Positions 23,366-37,813 of a stretch of 64,000 nucleotides of DNA are shown here, in pieces (within the stretch, counting starts at the first letter, position 1; every line of letters begins with the position of its first letter). The notes under the pieces were generated by a model. The model saw only the letters and a program-made list of their open reading frames with translations. It ran no database searches and was not told the origin of the DNA. The position numbers and the translations under genes are program-made. The stretch is from Melieria omissa (Eukaryota; Arthropoda; Insecta; Diptera; Ulidiidae): positions 80,576,450 through 80,640,449 of the forward strand of contig OZ020269.1 in the NCBI GenBank assembly GCA_963971225.1, given 5' to 3'.

Positions 23366-25408
23366 CTACTGCCGATTGCTGTAGAACTGATTAATGCCTA
23401 GGACATGCTTCTCCTCGTGGTACTTCTGCAGGATGTGCGTGATGACTGATGTAGTATCGTTATCGCCACCCCAAACCCGAATCGAATTCTCATTTTCCAG
23501 TATTGATAAAAAGGCTACACAAAAGACGAATCACAATTTGAGCAACAAAAGCTTAGATAATTGAGCGAAAACCGTCATACCTAGCAGAATTTTCGGATTG
23601 CTGAGATTCATCTGCACCTGTGGCATTTCTAAGATCGACTTGAGGATGGGCGAGTCTTGGGATAGGCCATCTCTGAGCTCTATGAGGCTGCCGCTGCGAT
23701 TGCCGCAGAGCCACTCACAAGCAGCCGCTTTGTTGTTGCAGGTCTTCTTTAATGCCTGCAGCACGTCTGCCTCCTCGAAGCCCATCTCCACCAGCGTGCC
23801 AACGGTTTCCGGAGTGGGTGGTATATCACGATGACTGTAGATGCGCACGATTTCCAGCAGTGCCTCGCTGTTCTCAATAATGCTCTGTGGTAAGTGGAAG
23901 CTTAATTTGAGCTAAGACTCAAGAATTCATAACGAGCTTACGTCATTCGTGATGATGCCAGAGGGTGAAATTACGGACTGACTTTTCTGCATGCCCATTG
24001 CAGCCTCTTCCATTGGACTCTCATCACTTTGGTGCAGTATGAGCCATTCCAGTGCGGCTGAATAGACTCCACTGTGTTGGCGAGTGAAACAGTCAGAATA
24101 CGAAATTCCCAAATTATTAAAGCTCTTACTGATTAATTTTGAGCGCATATTCCGCCCTCTCCTTTTTGAACCCCATGTCGACAAGGCACTGAAGGGTATC
24201 GTTTTGGTAGTTTCGCTTATTGATGAGTTTTTGCTTAAGCATAGCTATCAGTCGAGTGGCGTATGGACCAGCTCCAATTATGGCAGCCGATGCTTGGGCC
24301 AGCGATATCAACACTTTTCGTACATCGAATTGCAACTGAAATATCAACGCGATTTGTTTTGTTAAGAATCAAGCGAAAACAAACACCAGAGCATTGCGCT
24401 TACATTGGACTGTTGGAATATCTCGTTGATGTCCACCATTGGCATGTCTTCGGTACGTGGAAGTACGTTTCGTGTGGCCGTCTCGATGTCGATTTCGCGC
24501 GGAGCCTGCACATCGCGCGACAGCGACGTCATTTGCTGCAGAAACTGGCGTCGTGGCACCAGGACCAACATCGCGTTATCCTCGATTTGCAGCTGCGTAA
24601 GCGTGAAAGTTTCGTTCAGTTCGACACCCTGGTACTCGGCGCGGAAGAGCCGATACCGCGGACTAAGCTGGCGCACGTCCGTTGCGAAAAGAGGCATTGA
24701 AGCGGGATCGTCGGACAGTTCGAGCATAACTTCATTCTTCAGTTCTGCCAGACGTTTGTTAACATCCGTCTGAAAGGCCAAAACGCGTGCACTGGGGCAG
24801 ATGATGCGCACTTTTATGCGTTCCTTCGCCACCGGCTGATCTTCAAGGTTCTCGTCAGAATTCACTACCGACGTAATCATCGAGTTGGGATACGATGACG
24901 ACGAGGTGGAGGAACGCCGCGATGTTTTTCTAGTGAGAGATAAATTGATTTGAACTCATTTTAAAGAGATGAAGGCAGAGAGCGAATGAATCTGTTTCCG
25001 TACTTTGCAAACAAGTTTCGCAACTTTTGCATTTTTTACTTCTAAAATTGCCTCGTTCAAATTTTGTGACGGAGAATTTGGATGTTTTGAAAAATAAACT
25101 TATATCACAAAGGCAACTCACAACTTTGACAATCTTCGGGGCTGTGGGGTAGGAGCGGGCTTGCTGGGTGGTTGTGCAGCCGATGCGGAAGACGCATTGC
25201 GGGTTGTCGGCCCGGGTGAGGCATTCTGCTTGTCCTGCGGCATTGTATGTCGCGCGGTCTGCCCAATACGTTCAGCTGCAGCTCCATCGGGCGCTATGTT
25301 GCTGCTGCTGCAAGATGCCTTTTCCGTTCCATTGGGTTGCGGCGTCTTCTCTCCTGCTGCGGACCTTCTAGTACGTGCCGCCCATCTGGCGCGCATCCAA
25401 GCGCGCAT
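23366..25408 (-). CDS. Ubac1: UBAC1/KPC2-like ubiquitin-associated adaptor
   Basis: UBAC1 (KPC2) is the non-catalytic partner of the RING ligase RNF123/KPC1 and hands ubiquitinated substrates to the proteasome. Minus-strand exons: 25408-25122, 24929-24404, 24335-24130, 24071-23942, 23884-23581, 23514-23366; all phases agree, giving 533 aa. A basic, proline-rich N-terminus precedes a ubiquitin-like domain (about 132-205, RIKVRIICPSARVLAF...). Next come UBA1 (about 314-355, CLVDMGFKKERAEYALKINH) and UBA2 (about 407-446, LVEMGFEEADVLQALKK with ACEWLCG). The end is an STI1-like segment (VQMNLSNPKILLAFLSILEN). This order matches human UBAC1 (about 405 aa); the extra length is at the N-terminus. 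The start is the first ATG after an in-frame stop; a second ATG is at 25396, and a further 5' exon cannot be excluded. Confidence 0.93.
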
Positions 25409-27351
25409 TCCAAAATCCAGTGCTCTAAAAACTCTCTTGTCACTACCTTTTGCTGTGGCTTTTAACCACAACGTTCAGCACAAGTTCTACGCGGGATTGC
25501 CGTCCGGGCAGTAACGATACATATTTTTGTTATAGTTTCATACGACGGCTAAAACAAGCTCATACTTTACGCCCAAGAAAAATTCCATTTATTTAATATA
25601 AATGGATTTTAAAAATCTCCTTTCGGGAAAATTAAATAAGACTGGGTCCAAACTAAACGACTTTACTACTGTATGCAAACTAATGCAACATTATTTGAAG
25701 AAATGTAAAACTACCTAACGCACTTCCGATCTTTGAATTTAAGAAATGTTTGAGCTGCGGGCAGTAATATTGCTTTTTCAAAAGGCGTCATATCAGTCGA
25801 AATTATCCCGAAATATTACTTTAGAGTTAAAGAAAATTCGTTTATACTTTGTAAAATGACTTCAATAAATGGGCAAAGTGATAATTTGATTTCCGGGTTT
25901 CCCATTTCAAATTTAATATTCAGATGTTGCCGTTTGTTTTTCTTTTCCAGACAATAATACCGACAAAGCAATTGTGCCGAAACGTTGTGGAAAAAAAACG
26001 GAATACTCAAATCATTTTGTATACACGAAATTTCTGGGCCAATATTATGAAAATCAAAACAGCACAAGGTATATATATATTTATAGAGATGGGTTATTAA
26101 AGTATAATTTGAATAATTTGAAGGTGCTCCTGAAACCACGATTGCTGCGGAATGTTTCAGTTTCAAATAAATTGATTTAGTCCTCTGCGTGGCGTTAATG
26201 ATATATAACACTATATTTAGATTGAGTCCAAATGCGTGATTTGGGCAAAAATTCTCAAATGCGAAGCCAGATCACATATTTCCCCATTCAAATTCAAATC
26301 TACGAAATGACTCATTGCAACAAAACGACAAAGCAAATGCCATAACACATTACTAATTTTATCGAACGTATCAAAAAAATTAAAGCGCATTCAAAAGCTT
26401 CAAAAGCTTTTTTCTTTTTGACAGTTCAAAATCAAAACAAACGAAAATTATCAATATGAAAAATTTGAATTGAAATTTTGGTCCGCTTTAAATATGTGGA
26501 ATATTCTTAGCATGTAAGGTGTGTAATATTCATGTATTCAAATATTGCAGTGTGTAGAACATAGAGGCAGCAAAAAAGAAACAAATGATTTAGTCGGAAG
26601 CCGGAAAAGAGTTGATCTATGAAATGCGGCAAGAGGACATGAGCATTAAGCATTTGACATTAGCTGCCAAACAAAATGCAAATGCAATGCAAATGAGGCA
26701 ATGTAAACACTTTGAAATGATTCATTTGAAACTACGCGTTTGGGTTCAATGTAAACGTATTATAACAATCCGCTACGGCTTACGGTTACCAGAAAGCGCG
26801 TCTGCTTTATGCGCGCTTACACTACATTCACTACATTTATTAAACAAAACTTTTCTGAATTGCCAAAATGTATTTTTTGTTTACTTATTTTTTTGGTTTA
26901 ACGAATTTTAAATGAACGCAAATAAAGACCGACAGACTGAGACCCGAATTATGCGAATAATGTTGTTTCCGGGTTGACGCGCACATTAAAAAGTCGACAA
27001 CAAAATTGTTGAAATCCTTAAATATCAAGAGGAAACCGTCGAATACAATGAAATTTAATTACATTATAATTATTACGAATCAACGTAAAAAAAGTTTTAA
27101 TGAATGAATGAATGAAATGAAGAGTTTAATATACGTCGCAACTTCAAACACAATCACATGGTCATAAAACATGAATTGTTTGAGGCAGAAATTTTGTTGT
27201 TAATTAAAGCCTAAAATCAAATAATAAATTTATTTTAATTTTAATATATTTCCGTGGCATGCCTTAATGTTAGTAATCAGAAATAATCCTCATATATAAT
27301 TTTTAATATTATATTCAATATTTCCTTATCCATGTATGAATTTATTTCTTA
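25409..27351. other. Intergenic; no gene seen
   Basis: Upstream of the minus-strand UBAC1-like gene, so its promoter is probably near 25410-25600. It also contains a short (GAAT)n run near 27100. Open frames here are unsupported. Confidence 0.5.
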
Positions 27352-27839
27352 GAGCCTATTTACACGAAGGCTTTCCCCCTGCGTTTTTTGCAACTCTCTT
27401 TTGAAGTTGCTGCGTAAATCTTCATGCATTTACATGAAGACTTTTTACTTGCAACTTTGCTTGGCTTTTTGGACGTTTAAGCGGCCAATTTTCTTTCATT
27501 CACATTTTCGCGTCTTTTGTGATATTCTCATTATTAAAAGAAAAATGGATTTAAACAAAGAAGAAATTATTGAAAATATTTTAGAAGTCACTGAAATGGC
27601 TATTAACTGCTTAAATTAAAATAATAGGGAAGATGTAAATATAATTGTTAGCAAAGCGTCCGGCCGGTTTGAAATTTGAAGATAAGTGCGAAAAAGAGCA
27701 AAGTAAATGTCAAAAAACCCCTGGAATTCGCTGACCGTGCGTGTTTGCCTACCCCGCTGACTTCTCACCACTTCTCGCCGACAAACTCGTCACGCATGAC
27801 TTTTAACGCAGGGGGAAAAGCCCTCGTGTAAATAGGCTC
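27352..27839. mobile_element. PIF/Harbinger-type MITE with TTA duplication
   Basis: Inverted termini of about 34 bp start GAGCCTATTTACACGA and are flanked by TTA at 27349-27351 and 27840-27842. A 3-bp TTA/TAA duplication is the hallmark of PIF/Harbinger. The interior (488 bp total) has a 24-codon frame (27545-27619, MDLNKEEIIENILEVTEMAI...), perhaps the start of a lost accessory or transposase gene. Non-autonomous. Confidence 0.75.
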
Positions 27840-30290
27840 TTACACAAATCCACACTGTAATACAATTCGAGCATCTCTGAAAAGTGAACGAAGTTTGTGT
27901 CTATAGAAATCCGATTGCATTTTTAATGCTGCCAGATGCTAAATGTGCGGATTTTCGTTTTTGTTTTGTGGTACTTTGTCAATGAACTGTCCGCATTTAG
28001 TTTGAATTAGATTTGCATTGTTTGCGCTAAACAGAAGCAAAAGCCTTGCATTGGTATTCGCTGTTCCATGTGTGTGAAGGACATAATTTAACAGGCAGTA
28101 CAATGCAGAAAATATTGGCTTAATTGAAAATAATCTGGCAGCACCAGTATTTCTACTCTTCATGCGATTGAGCGTTGGCAACGAGTGCGTTTTGTGGAAA
28201 ATTTTGCAGAAAAATCGATGAAATTATTTTCATAATTGTGTCGAAAACGCAACTCAGAAATTATTTTGCGGCATATACAGTCTCCGTTGATTTGTTTTCT
28301 GTGTTAAAAAAAAAGTGAAAAGTTTGTACGCAGCGAATATTTAGTGTTAATGAAAACAGAAAAAATGAAATGAAACGAGAGCCGAAAGAGGAATAGCTAA
28401 CCAAAGATTATCGATGCTGCCAGAGGACATAATTTGGATGGATTCTAGCAAATTGCTCCGCTCTTAGTCAACGGCAGGTATTCCCTACGGATTGAATTTT
28501 AAAAGTTGAGCTTGGATTAAGGTTCCGCTTCGATATCGTAATGCACGCCCAGGATTGTGTGCTTATTGTTGGTCAAGAACTTGTGCTCAAGTTTATCGGC
28601 GCGGTCGTTTTTTTTTGTTTCCCCCGATAAAGCGCGATTGGTTGATTCTCCGACCACCCTACATTGGTTCCATAACTTTCTGGCATTTTGTCGCGTCTGC
28701 GTCGATTTCGTACGTCGCGTTTAACCCCCACAAGCCCCGCCAGTGCTGCTACCTGTGTCAAAAAGCAGTGCCATTCATTTTTAACAAGATCATGGTTTGC
28801 GTTGCCAAATTGTTGGGGTTTGTAGATATTTGGGAAAGCCACACACATGCAGCAGTCGGTTATGTTGGCATAAATGTGGGTACTAATAATTGTTAAGCAA
28901 GCTTTGAAGCTACCATTATTGATTCGCAGACAGTGAATTGTTGAAAGAGTTGCGTAGCGTTGTCTCAGGCGGCAATGGACTTAATAAGTATGGCTGTAAA
29001 TATGGTTTTAGAATTACATTATGGAATTGTTTTGGATGCTTATTTATTAGCATTCACAACAATTTCCTACGAATGTTGCTGATATAGCAAAAATTCAACT
29101 TGGACTTAAGCAACACGTCTACGCTCACCTCCACTCATACGAATCAACGCAGTTGCTTCGCAATCCGACCATATGATATTATTTGTACTGTATGAATGGT
29201 GAAAGCGTTCAGAGAGTCTTCCGTGGCAAACGCGATTAAAACCATTTTTTGGATTTGTGAAAAATGTTTCTGTTTCTGGAATTTACGCACAACTTCTCTT
29301 TTCAGGGTAGTAAATTCAGTAGGATAGATATAAGTACCTGCTATTTTATGACCGGGAACCAACAATGTGGGCATTCTTAGGCCATTTAATTGCTGCGTCC
29401 TATATCTTTGACTGTCGCCCAGCATAATTCGTATGCGTCTTGTCAGGGATCCAACATTGTGAGCAACACTGAACGTGTTCCATCGTATGAATATAGTAAT
29501 TTAAAGTTTGAAATCGTAATTGCATGAACAAAATCAAAATATTTAAGATGATTTCGAGCCGGATGTCTGGCGTCCTGACGTTCGTCAGCGAGAATGACCT
29601 GAGAAAGCTCAGCACTTGTATTGAAAACGGAGGCAAATCTTCAGTTCCCTTTTAACTATTTTCTCCAATTCGGTGAGCTCTCGTCAAATTAAATATATTG
29701 GAATCTGAGTTAGGGTAAAGATGTTGGGTTGGGAATGTGAAGAGGTGGGGGACCGTTGTATAGGAAGCACACACGTACTCATAGACAGCTGAGTTGTTTT
29801 CGCGTGTATTCTTAACTGTGAAATTGTTCATCACTGCAGAGGTTTGCTTTGCTTCTGGGTTTTAAAGTAAAATTAATGTGGTTGTTGTTAGTGACTAATT
29901 GTATTGCTTGTTGGGTTGATTTTGAGTTCCCTTGTTAATGGTTGAATATATACGTTGAGTAAAGTTGCGTACTTAAGCTGTTAAGACGCGTATAAATTTA
30001 GCTCAGTATTGATAATGATGAAAATTTCATCAGTTGAATGCGTAACTGGTTAACGAAAAAGGAAGAAAAGAAGTGTAATTATGAGTGCTGCAACGCTGTT
30101 GTATTCGTTGCATCAGGGCCGCTTTTTATGTCCCGAAGAGCAGCATAATTTTTTCCCGGACAACATTTACCTGTCCGTGGGTGTTTTGCGTTTGACGCCA
30201 GCGATGCACGTTTAACGGGTTTTACAACTAATTTTCTTTTCGATTTTGCAGCAACGCACTGTGGACAGGCCTAGGTAGGCCGCACAACAC
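27840..30290. other. Intergenic; no gene seen
   Basis: No exon or RNA gene could be supported. Upstream regulatory DNA or further 5' exons of hrg may lie in the last few hundred bases. Confidence 0.45.
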
Positions 30291-30444
30291 GAAACTTCTA
30301 AAATAGGGACGTAAAGTTCAGACAGTCACAGTGGCGACAGTCCATATTAAAGGGTAAACCGCGCACTTCCCAGAAGTAATTGAAAGTCTGCAGGGCTGGA
30401 GCTAGGGTCAAGCGGCGGCAGCAATAAAAACAAAATAGCAGCAG
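30291..30444 (+). other. hrg: Probable 5' untranslated exon of hrg
   Basis: The segment ends in a strong donor, GCAGCAG/GTAAGT, at 30444/30445, about 290 bp before the next acceptor (TTCATTCAG at 30733). It carries no long frame. The 5' boundary is a guess. Confidence 0.45.
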
Positions 30445-30703
30445 GTAAGTGCGAAGAGGCGCGATTGCAATTTGTGTTTTCTAAGTCAATATATTCTGGT
30501 AACCTGATATATACAAAATGTATCTTTAACGCTCGTTATTGCTGTCATTAGTTGACTTGGCGCGCCGCTTTGTTTGGTAGTGCATCAATCGTGAGCATAT
30601 ATAAAGCGTGTGGTAAATCGATTAGTGCTTATAAACAATTCATAGCGGTCGGGAGCAACACGTGGTTCACTTTTAAATTATCTCGAGGTTTTTCCAAATA
30701 TAA

Positions 30704-33377
<2,674 letters not shown>

Positions 33378-33980
33378 CCATCGCTAACGTCAACAGTGCC
33401 GCCAACGGTTTATATGCCACACCATTCATTGCATTCTACAATTTCACCCATGCCGCTACAGAAATTTCGCAAAAATAACAATGCTGCTGCCGCTGCCAAT
33501 TCAAATAGCATCTTTAGCCAACGCTCCTCCGCTGCATCCTTTCACACGCCTATGACGTTCAAGCAAAGTTTGTCCGTGTCCTCGTCTTTGTACAGCAGAA
33601 ACAACCGCCGCCCGCTGTCCACTGCGACAACAAGTCGCGTGCACTCAAAGCCAATGACGACCATGACAACGCCTGTACTGGGGAGCAACAACGGCAATGC
33701 GAACCAAAATCACCTTAGTAGCCACAATTCGAACAATAGCACATCCGGTGCCGCCTCCAACGCCCCCACCAACAGCGGCTTCAACATTAACAGCAATAGT
33801 AACAGTCTCAGCCAAGTTAACATCGTGCCGCCTATAGATGACAGAGACACCGACGACCACATGCTGATGGCAACCACAGCCACAACAATGGCAACTGCAG
33901 CAGCAGCCGCAACCACAACCACAACCATTAATTGTAAGTTTTTAATAGAAATGCAATTTTATTCGTACATTTTAGTTTAG
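33378..33980 (+). CDS. hrg: Candidate stop-codon readthrough extension of hrg
   Basis: The codon after the hrg TGA (context TCG-TGA-CCA) continues the same frame for 200 sense codons to a TAG at 33978-33980. The composition is like fly disordered protein, not random UTR: PSLTSTVPPTVYMPHHSLHS, basic segments (QKFRKNNNAAAAANSNS), and N-, S-, T- and A-rich runs with mixed codon use. TGA followed by C is the favoured leaky context in insects. A donor GTAAGT at 33934 may end the exon earlier, in phase 1, with a phase-matched exon at 37542. An error or polymorphism turning a sense codon into TGA would also explain it. Confidence 0.5.
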   Translation, partial: PSLTSTVPPTVYMPHHSLHSTISPMPLQKFRKNNNAAAAANSNSIFSQRSSAASFHTPMTFKQSLSVSSSLYSRNNRRPLSTATTSRVHSKPMTTMTTPVLGSNNGNANQNHLSSHNSNNSTSGAASNAPTNSGFNINSNSNSLSQVNIVPPIDDRDTDDHMLMATTATTMATAAAAATTTTTINCKFLIEMQFYSYILV

Positions 33981-36900
33981 CCTTTGAATGGACGAAGGAC
34001 CATGTCTCTCTTGCCTCTCCTCTTCCTACTTGTATAATTTTTATTTAATTACTATATAATATTATAGACCAATATACATATATAAAATATAAATATTTCT
34101 CAGTGAAGAAACAAAAGAAAATATTAATAAAAATAAAGATTAAAAAAGTCAAAAATAAAAATAAAAGAAAAATATACAAAAAGAAAAAAAACATTTTATA
34201 AAGACAATTTATATATATACCAAAATAAAGATAAAGCAAAAGACAGGAAAGTACAAAAAAGAAAGAAACAAAAAAATCAAACAAAAAATAATAATTTCTT
34301 ATTACTTATGAAGGATTTGACCCACTTAGTTTCGCCCATATGGATAATGTCAATTTATAAATTGCGATTGTTCGTAAATATAATTCTTTTGGTAAAGAAA
34401 AAATAACTAAAAAGTTGTCAATACTTTTGCTTTTCCCTAAAGAATACTCAGCACAGAGTTAAATGCTTTCAATTCATGCAATAATTTCGAAATCCTATGA
34501 CCTATGAAAGTCAAGTTCTTCTTTAAAACTCATTCCGTACAATAACCGAATTTAAGTAATTGCATTATCTTGTATAGTAGTTTACCAAAATCTCCGCAAA
34601 GGAAAATATTAAAAAAATATTTAAATTATATTTTCGTTAAAATATAATGTGTAACAGTAACTTGAACGAGTTTGGTGCGCGAAATGTTATAGAGAATTGC
34701 CTGCGATAGTCTGGTAAGATGTGAGTGCTTCTTAAATCACCTCGTTGTTCAGATGTTAGAACGGTTAATAAAATGAAAGTTTTATGGTTCATGCAAAAAT
34801 TTTGGCAATATTCAGTGGTTGAACAAGATTTTAAACGTTTATAAAGCGTTTATTATGCAATATTTCTTCCGTTAATCTGTAGGGAGTGTTATATTTTGTT
34901 GAATGGTTGGATAGTATTTTGTTTTTGATTAAAGGATCAGAAGTTAGAAGTGATGTTTCTTCAGAAATATACCTAACACAGAAATATGACTAACATACGC
35001 AGAACTAACAAGCTCAAACAAACGACTGTTTCTGGTCACGCCCTTGTCATTTGGTATTGCTTTTGATGAACTGGCCAATTCAAGTCTGGTGAAATCTTAG
35101 GATTGATTTTTAAAATTCGTTTAAAATCTATAAAGGCAATAATTTGCTCTCGCTGTATGAAATATTATCTCAAAATATTTATTGAAATCAGTGGTGTAGT
35201 TTTTTTTCCTTATGAGGTCAACATAAAAATAGCCACAACAACTTCTCTGATCTTGCCAAATAAATAGCGTTGCAAGCCAGGGAGGGTTTGAGAACCACAA
35301 TATTGAGGGCCGCCGGAGAAAATGTTGCCGAAATTACACGGGTTGCAAAAGTCGTAAAATGTTTGATGATTCTCTTGTTCCCGATTCTATCGAAATTCGG
35401 AAAGTTTATGAAAACAATGATACTGTAAAAAATATTTAATAATAAACTATAAACTTTACCAGAATCTTTTGAAGAAGCGTAAATTCATAAGAATATTTAT
35501 ATTAGAGTCCTGCACGAGTATGCATTTCTGCTATTCGAAAACATTCAAATGCTTTTGAATAGAATACTTCACTTCATCTCTGCGGACCGGTCCGAATGAA
35601 TACGAGTACAGCTCTCTTCGAGTACGAGTAAGCTCCGAACAGAAAAGAGTAGACGTACACTATTTATTCATATTCGCTCGAAGCGGGAAAACGAGCACAA
35701 AAGCATTCGAATAATAGTATACACTGCTTCTAATATATTCGAATATACTCGTTTTATTTTTCCTAAGATTATTTAGAATAATTCGAATATACTCGTTTTA
35801 TTTTTCCTAAGATTATTTAGAAATATTTATGTTATATATAAATATTTATTAATTTTTTATGCTACTTTCCTCAATAATTTACATTTTGCGTATTAACTAA
35901 TAAGCCACTTCAACCGCAGCACAAGTATACACATGGAAAAGTGACATACTGCGCATAAAAACATTCGGTGAAACTGTTGATATTCGAATACTTCGCAAAA
36001 TTCTCGATTATCGAATACGAGCACTGCAGTATTCGCTTCTCACCGAATACGAGCACTGCAGTGTTCGCTTTCACCGAATACGAATAGAAACGAGAAGCGA
36101 CGCTCGCTGGTTCTCGTTTCTAATCGTTTCGTTGTACGCATTCTTCGAATACCAAGTACCCGTACAGTATGTACAGTAGTGTAGCCGCCAAAATGAATAC
36201 ATTCATGCAGGACTTTAATTTATATAAATTGAAAAATTTGTTGCTTTTTTATAGGAAAGGCTGCATCACTGCTTTCAATCAATATTTTGACATTTTTCCA
36301 AATAAGGAGAGCAAGATTATTTGTTTCAAGCTTAAACAAGGAGTACTTTTTCCGAGCTTGAACAAGCCATTGTATTATTTATTTCACGAGATAAAGTAGA
36401 ATAGGATTGGATGTGGATGGGGCAAAGATGCATATACATGCATATGTGTTTTTCAACAATTTGGCCACGTCGATAACTTGTAACGTATTCGATTGGTCAG
36501 CGATAAGTTGGCCAAATACATGTCTTCTTGCTATGTAGACTTATCGTCTCTGAACTGGATTAACAAGTCAGCAAAAAATTATCAAGTAAGGTGTGAACGA
36601 AAGGTGGTATTTTGTTAAACTTCGCACTTTGCAAATCAACTTTCCTATATCGGAAATACTCCTAGTACCAGGAAGCATAATGAAGTGGTCGAAAGCGGCT
36701 CAAATTTGGTATTAGCAGCAATTACTGAAATTTGGTACATTGCATTTCACAATGCTGCGCGGCTTATTTTGGGGAAGAATGAGGGCAGATCCATAGTTGG
36801 TATGTTATGTAAATGTTGCGCTTAGTTATTTCCTGTGGCAGATTCCTCTCCGAAAATTAGAGGATTGCGCCATGTTCGTTCGGAGGTGAATGAGTTTGTT

Positions 36901-37541
36901 GCTACATCTTTAACATTTTGCTGTTGTTGTTGTCATTTTACTAGGTCTTGTCAAAAGTGCAAATTGTTTCGCAACGGTTTAAAACGCTTTGATTTCCAAA
37001 GTGTTTGCGTTTGCGTACCGGGTAGGTATTTGGGTTAAGTGTCACATAATGCAAGCTATGAAGGAGTGAACATATCCAATATTCTTTAAAAATACTCCAA
37101 TGTCTTTTTCTAACTAACTGTATGTTTTGTTTTTGTGTCTTCCCTTCACAGCGTAAAGTTAAAATTAAATAGGAACTTGTAGCGCGTAAGGATTTCTTGA
37201 TGATGGGAGATTTGGAATAACTTGCAAGCATTGATATATCTTATAATGTAAGGATGACATACTATGTTGGCGGTTTCTCATAAATTTTTCTGACCTGAAA
37301 TATCTCTGTAACCTTTTTTCAGATATTGGACACTTGAAAAGTGCTGCCGTACCGCCTCCTGATCACATAAAACTGATGAGTTACTTGTAAATTACTTCTT
37401 CGACGGAGTTTTTACTAGCCTCGCGCCAGGACAGAGTCAGACCATGCCTTGGATTATGCAACGCCAAATCTGCTATGAACACATTTATACTAAGTCCAAT
37501 ATAACAATTGAAGTAATTGTTATCAACTCTTTTTTTTCTAG
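33981..37541. other. hrg 3' region, very AT-rich; possible long intron
   Basis: 34030-34300 is an A-rich stretch with several AATAAA hexamers (for example near 34120 and 34222), which could end the hrg transcript. No further gene is supported. A block of TATTCG-type repeats is listed separately. Confidence 0.5.
35560..36150. repeat. GAATAC/GTATTC-rich region with tandem duplications
   Basis: A 41-bp unit is directly repeated at 35737-35777 and 35781-35821. A second unit of about 31 bp (core CGAATACGAGCACTGCAGT) repeats at about 36012 and 36043. The whole stretch is dense in ATTCGAATAC-like palindromes. Confidence 0.7.
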
Positions 37542-37813
37542 CTGCGTTGGTAGGCGAAATATCAACGACAACAACTATAACAACAAGTCGTGTTGTTACA
37601 GCTTTATTAGCTAAAGCAACTGCATTGAATTGGTTACGGTCTGCTATTTTTTCACTCCCCTACTATTTTCCCTCACTTTCTAAACGAAAGCTAAAGTTTT
37701 TTGAGAAAACGCGCATTGAAGAGAGAAAACTGAAACTGAACACTGAGGAGAAGGTAAAGAAAAGAAGAATTTTAGAAAACATTTCTCAACAACGTCTATT
37801 CATCATAGTTTAA
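37542..37813 (+). CDS. Candidate distal 3' exon, phase-matched to the hrg extension
   Basis: A strong acceptor (CTCTTTTTTTTCTAG) opens a 90-codon frame ending in TAA, with AATAAA shortly after (about 37824). Its phase fits the donor at 33933: T+CT gives Ser, then ALVGEISTTTT. The second half is strongly basic (KRKLKFFEKTRIEERKLKLN). It could be the true C-terminus of a readthrough Hrg isoform, the last exon of another gene, or chance. I recognise no domain. Confidence 0.3.

Noticed and set aside
34045..34284. 79-codon F/L-rich minus ORF
   Set aside because: It is the reverse complement of the A-rich hrg 3' region; low complexity.
36169..36399. 76-codon ORF after the TATTCG repeat block
   Set aside because: AT-rich composition and no recognisable motif; likely chance.
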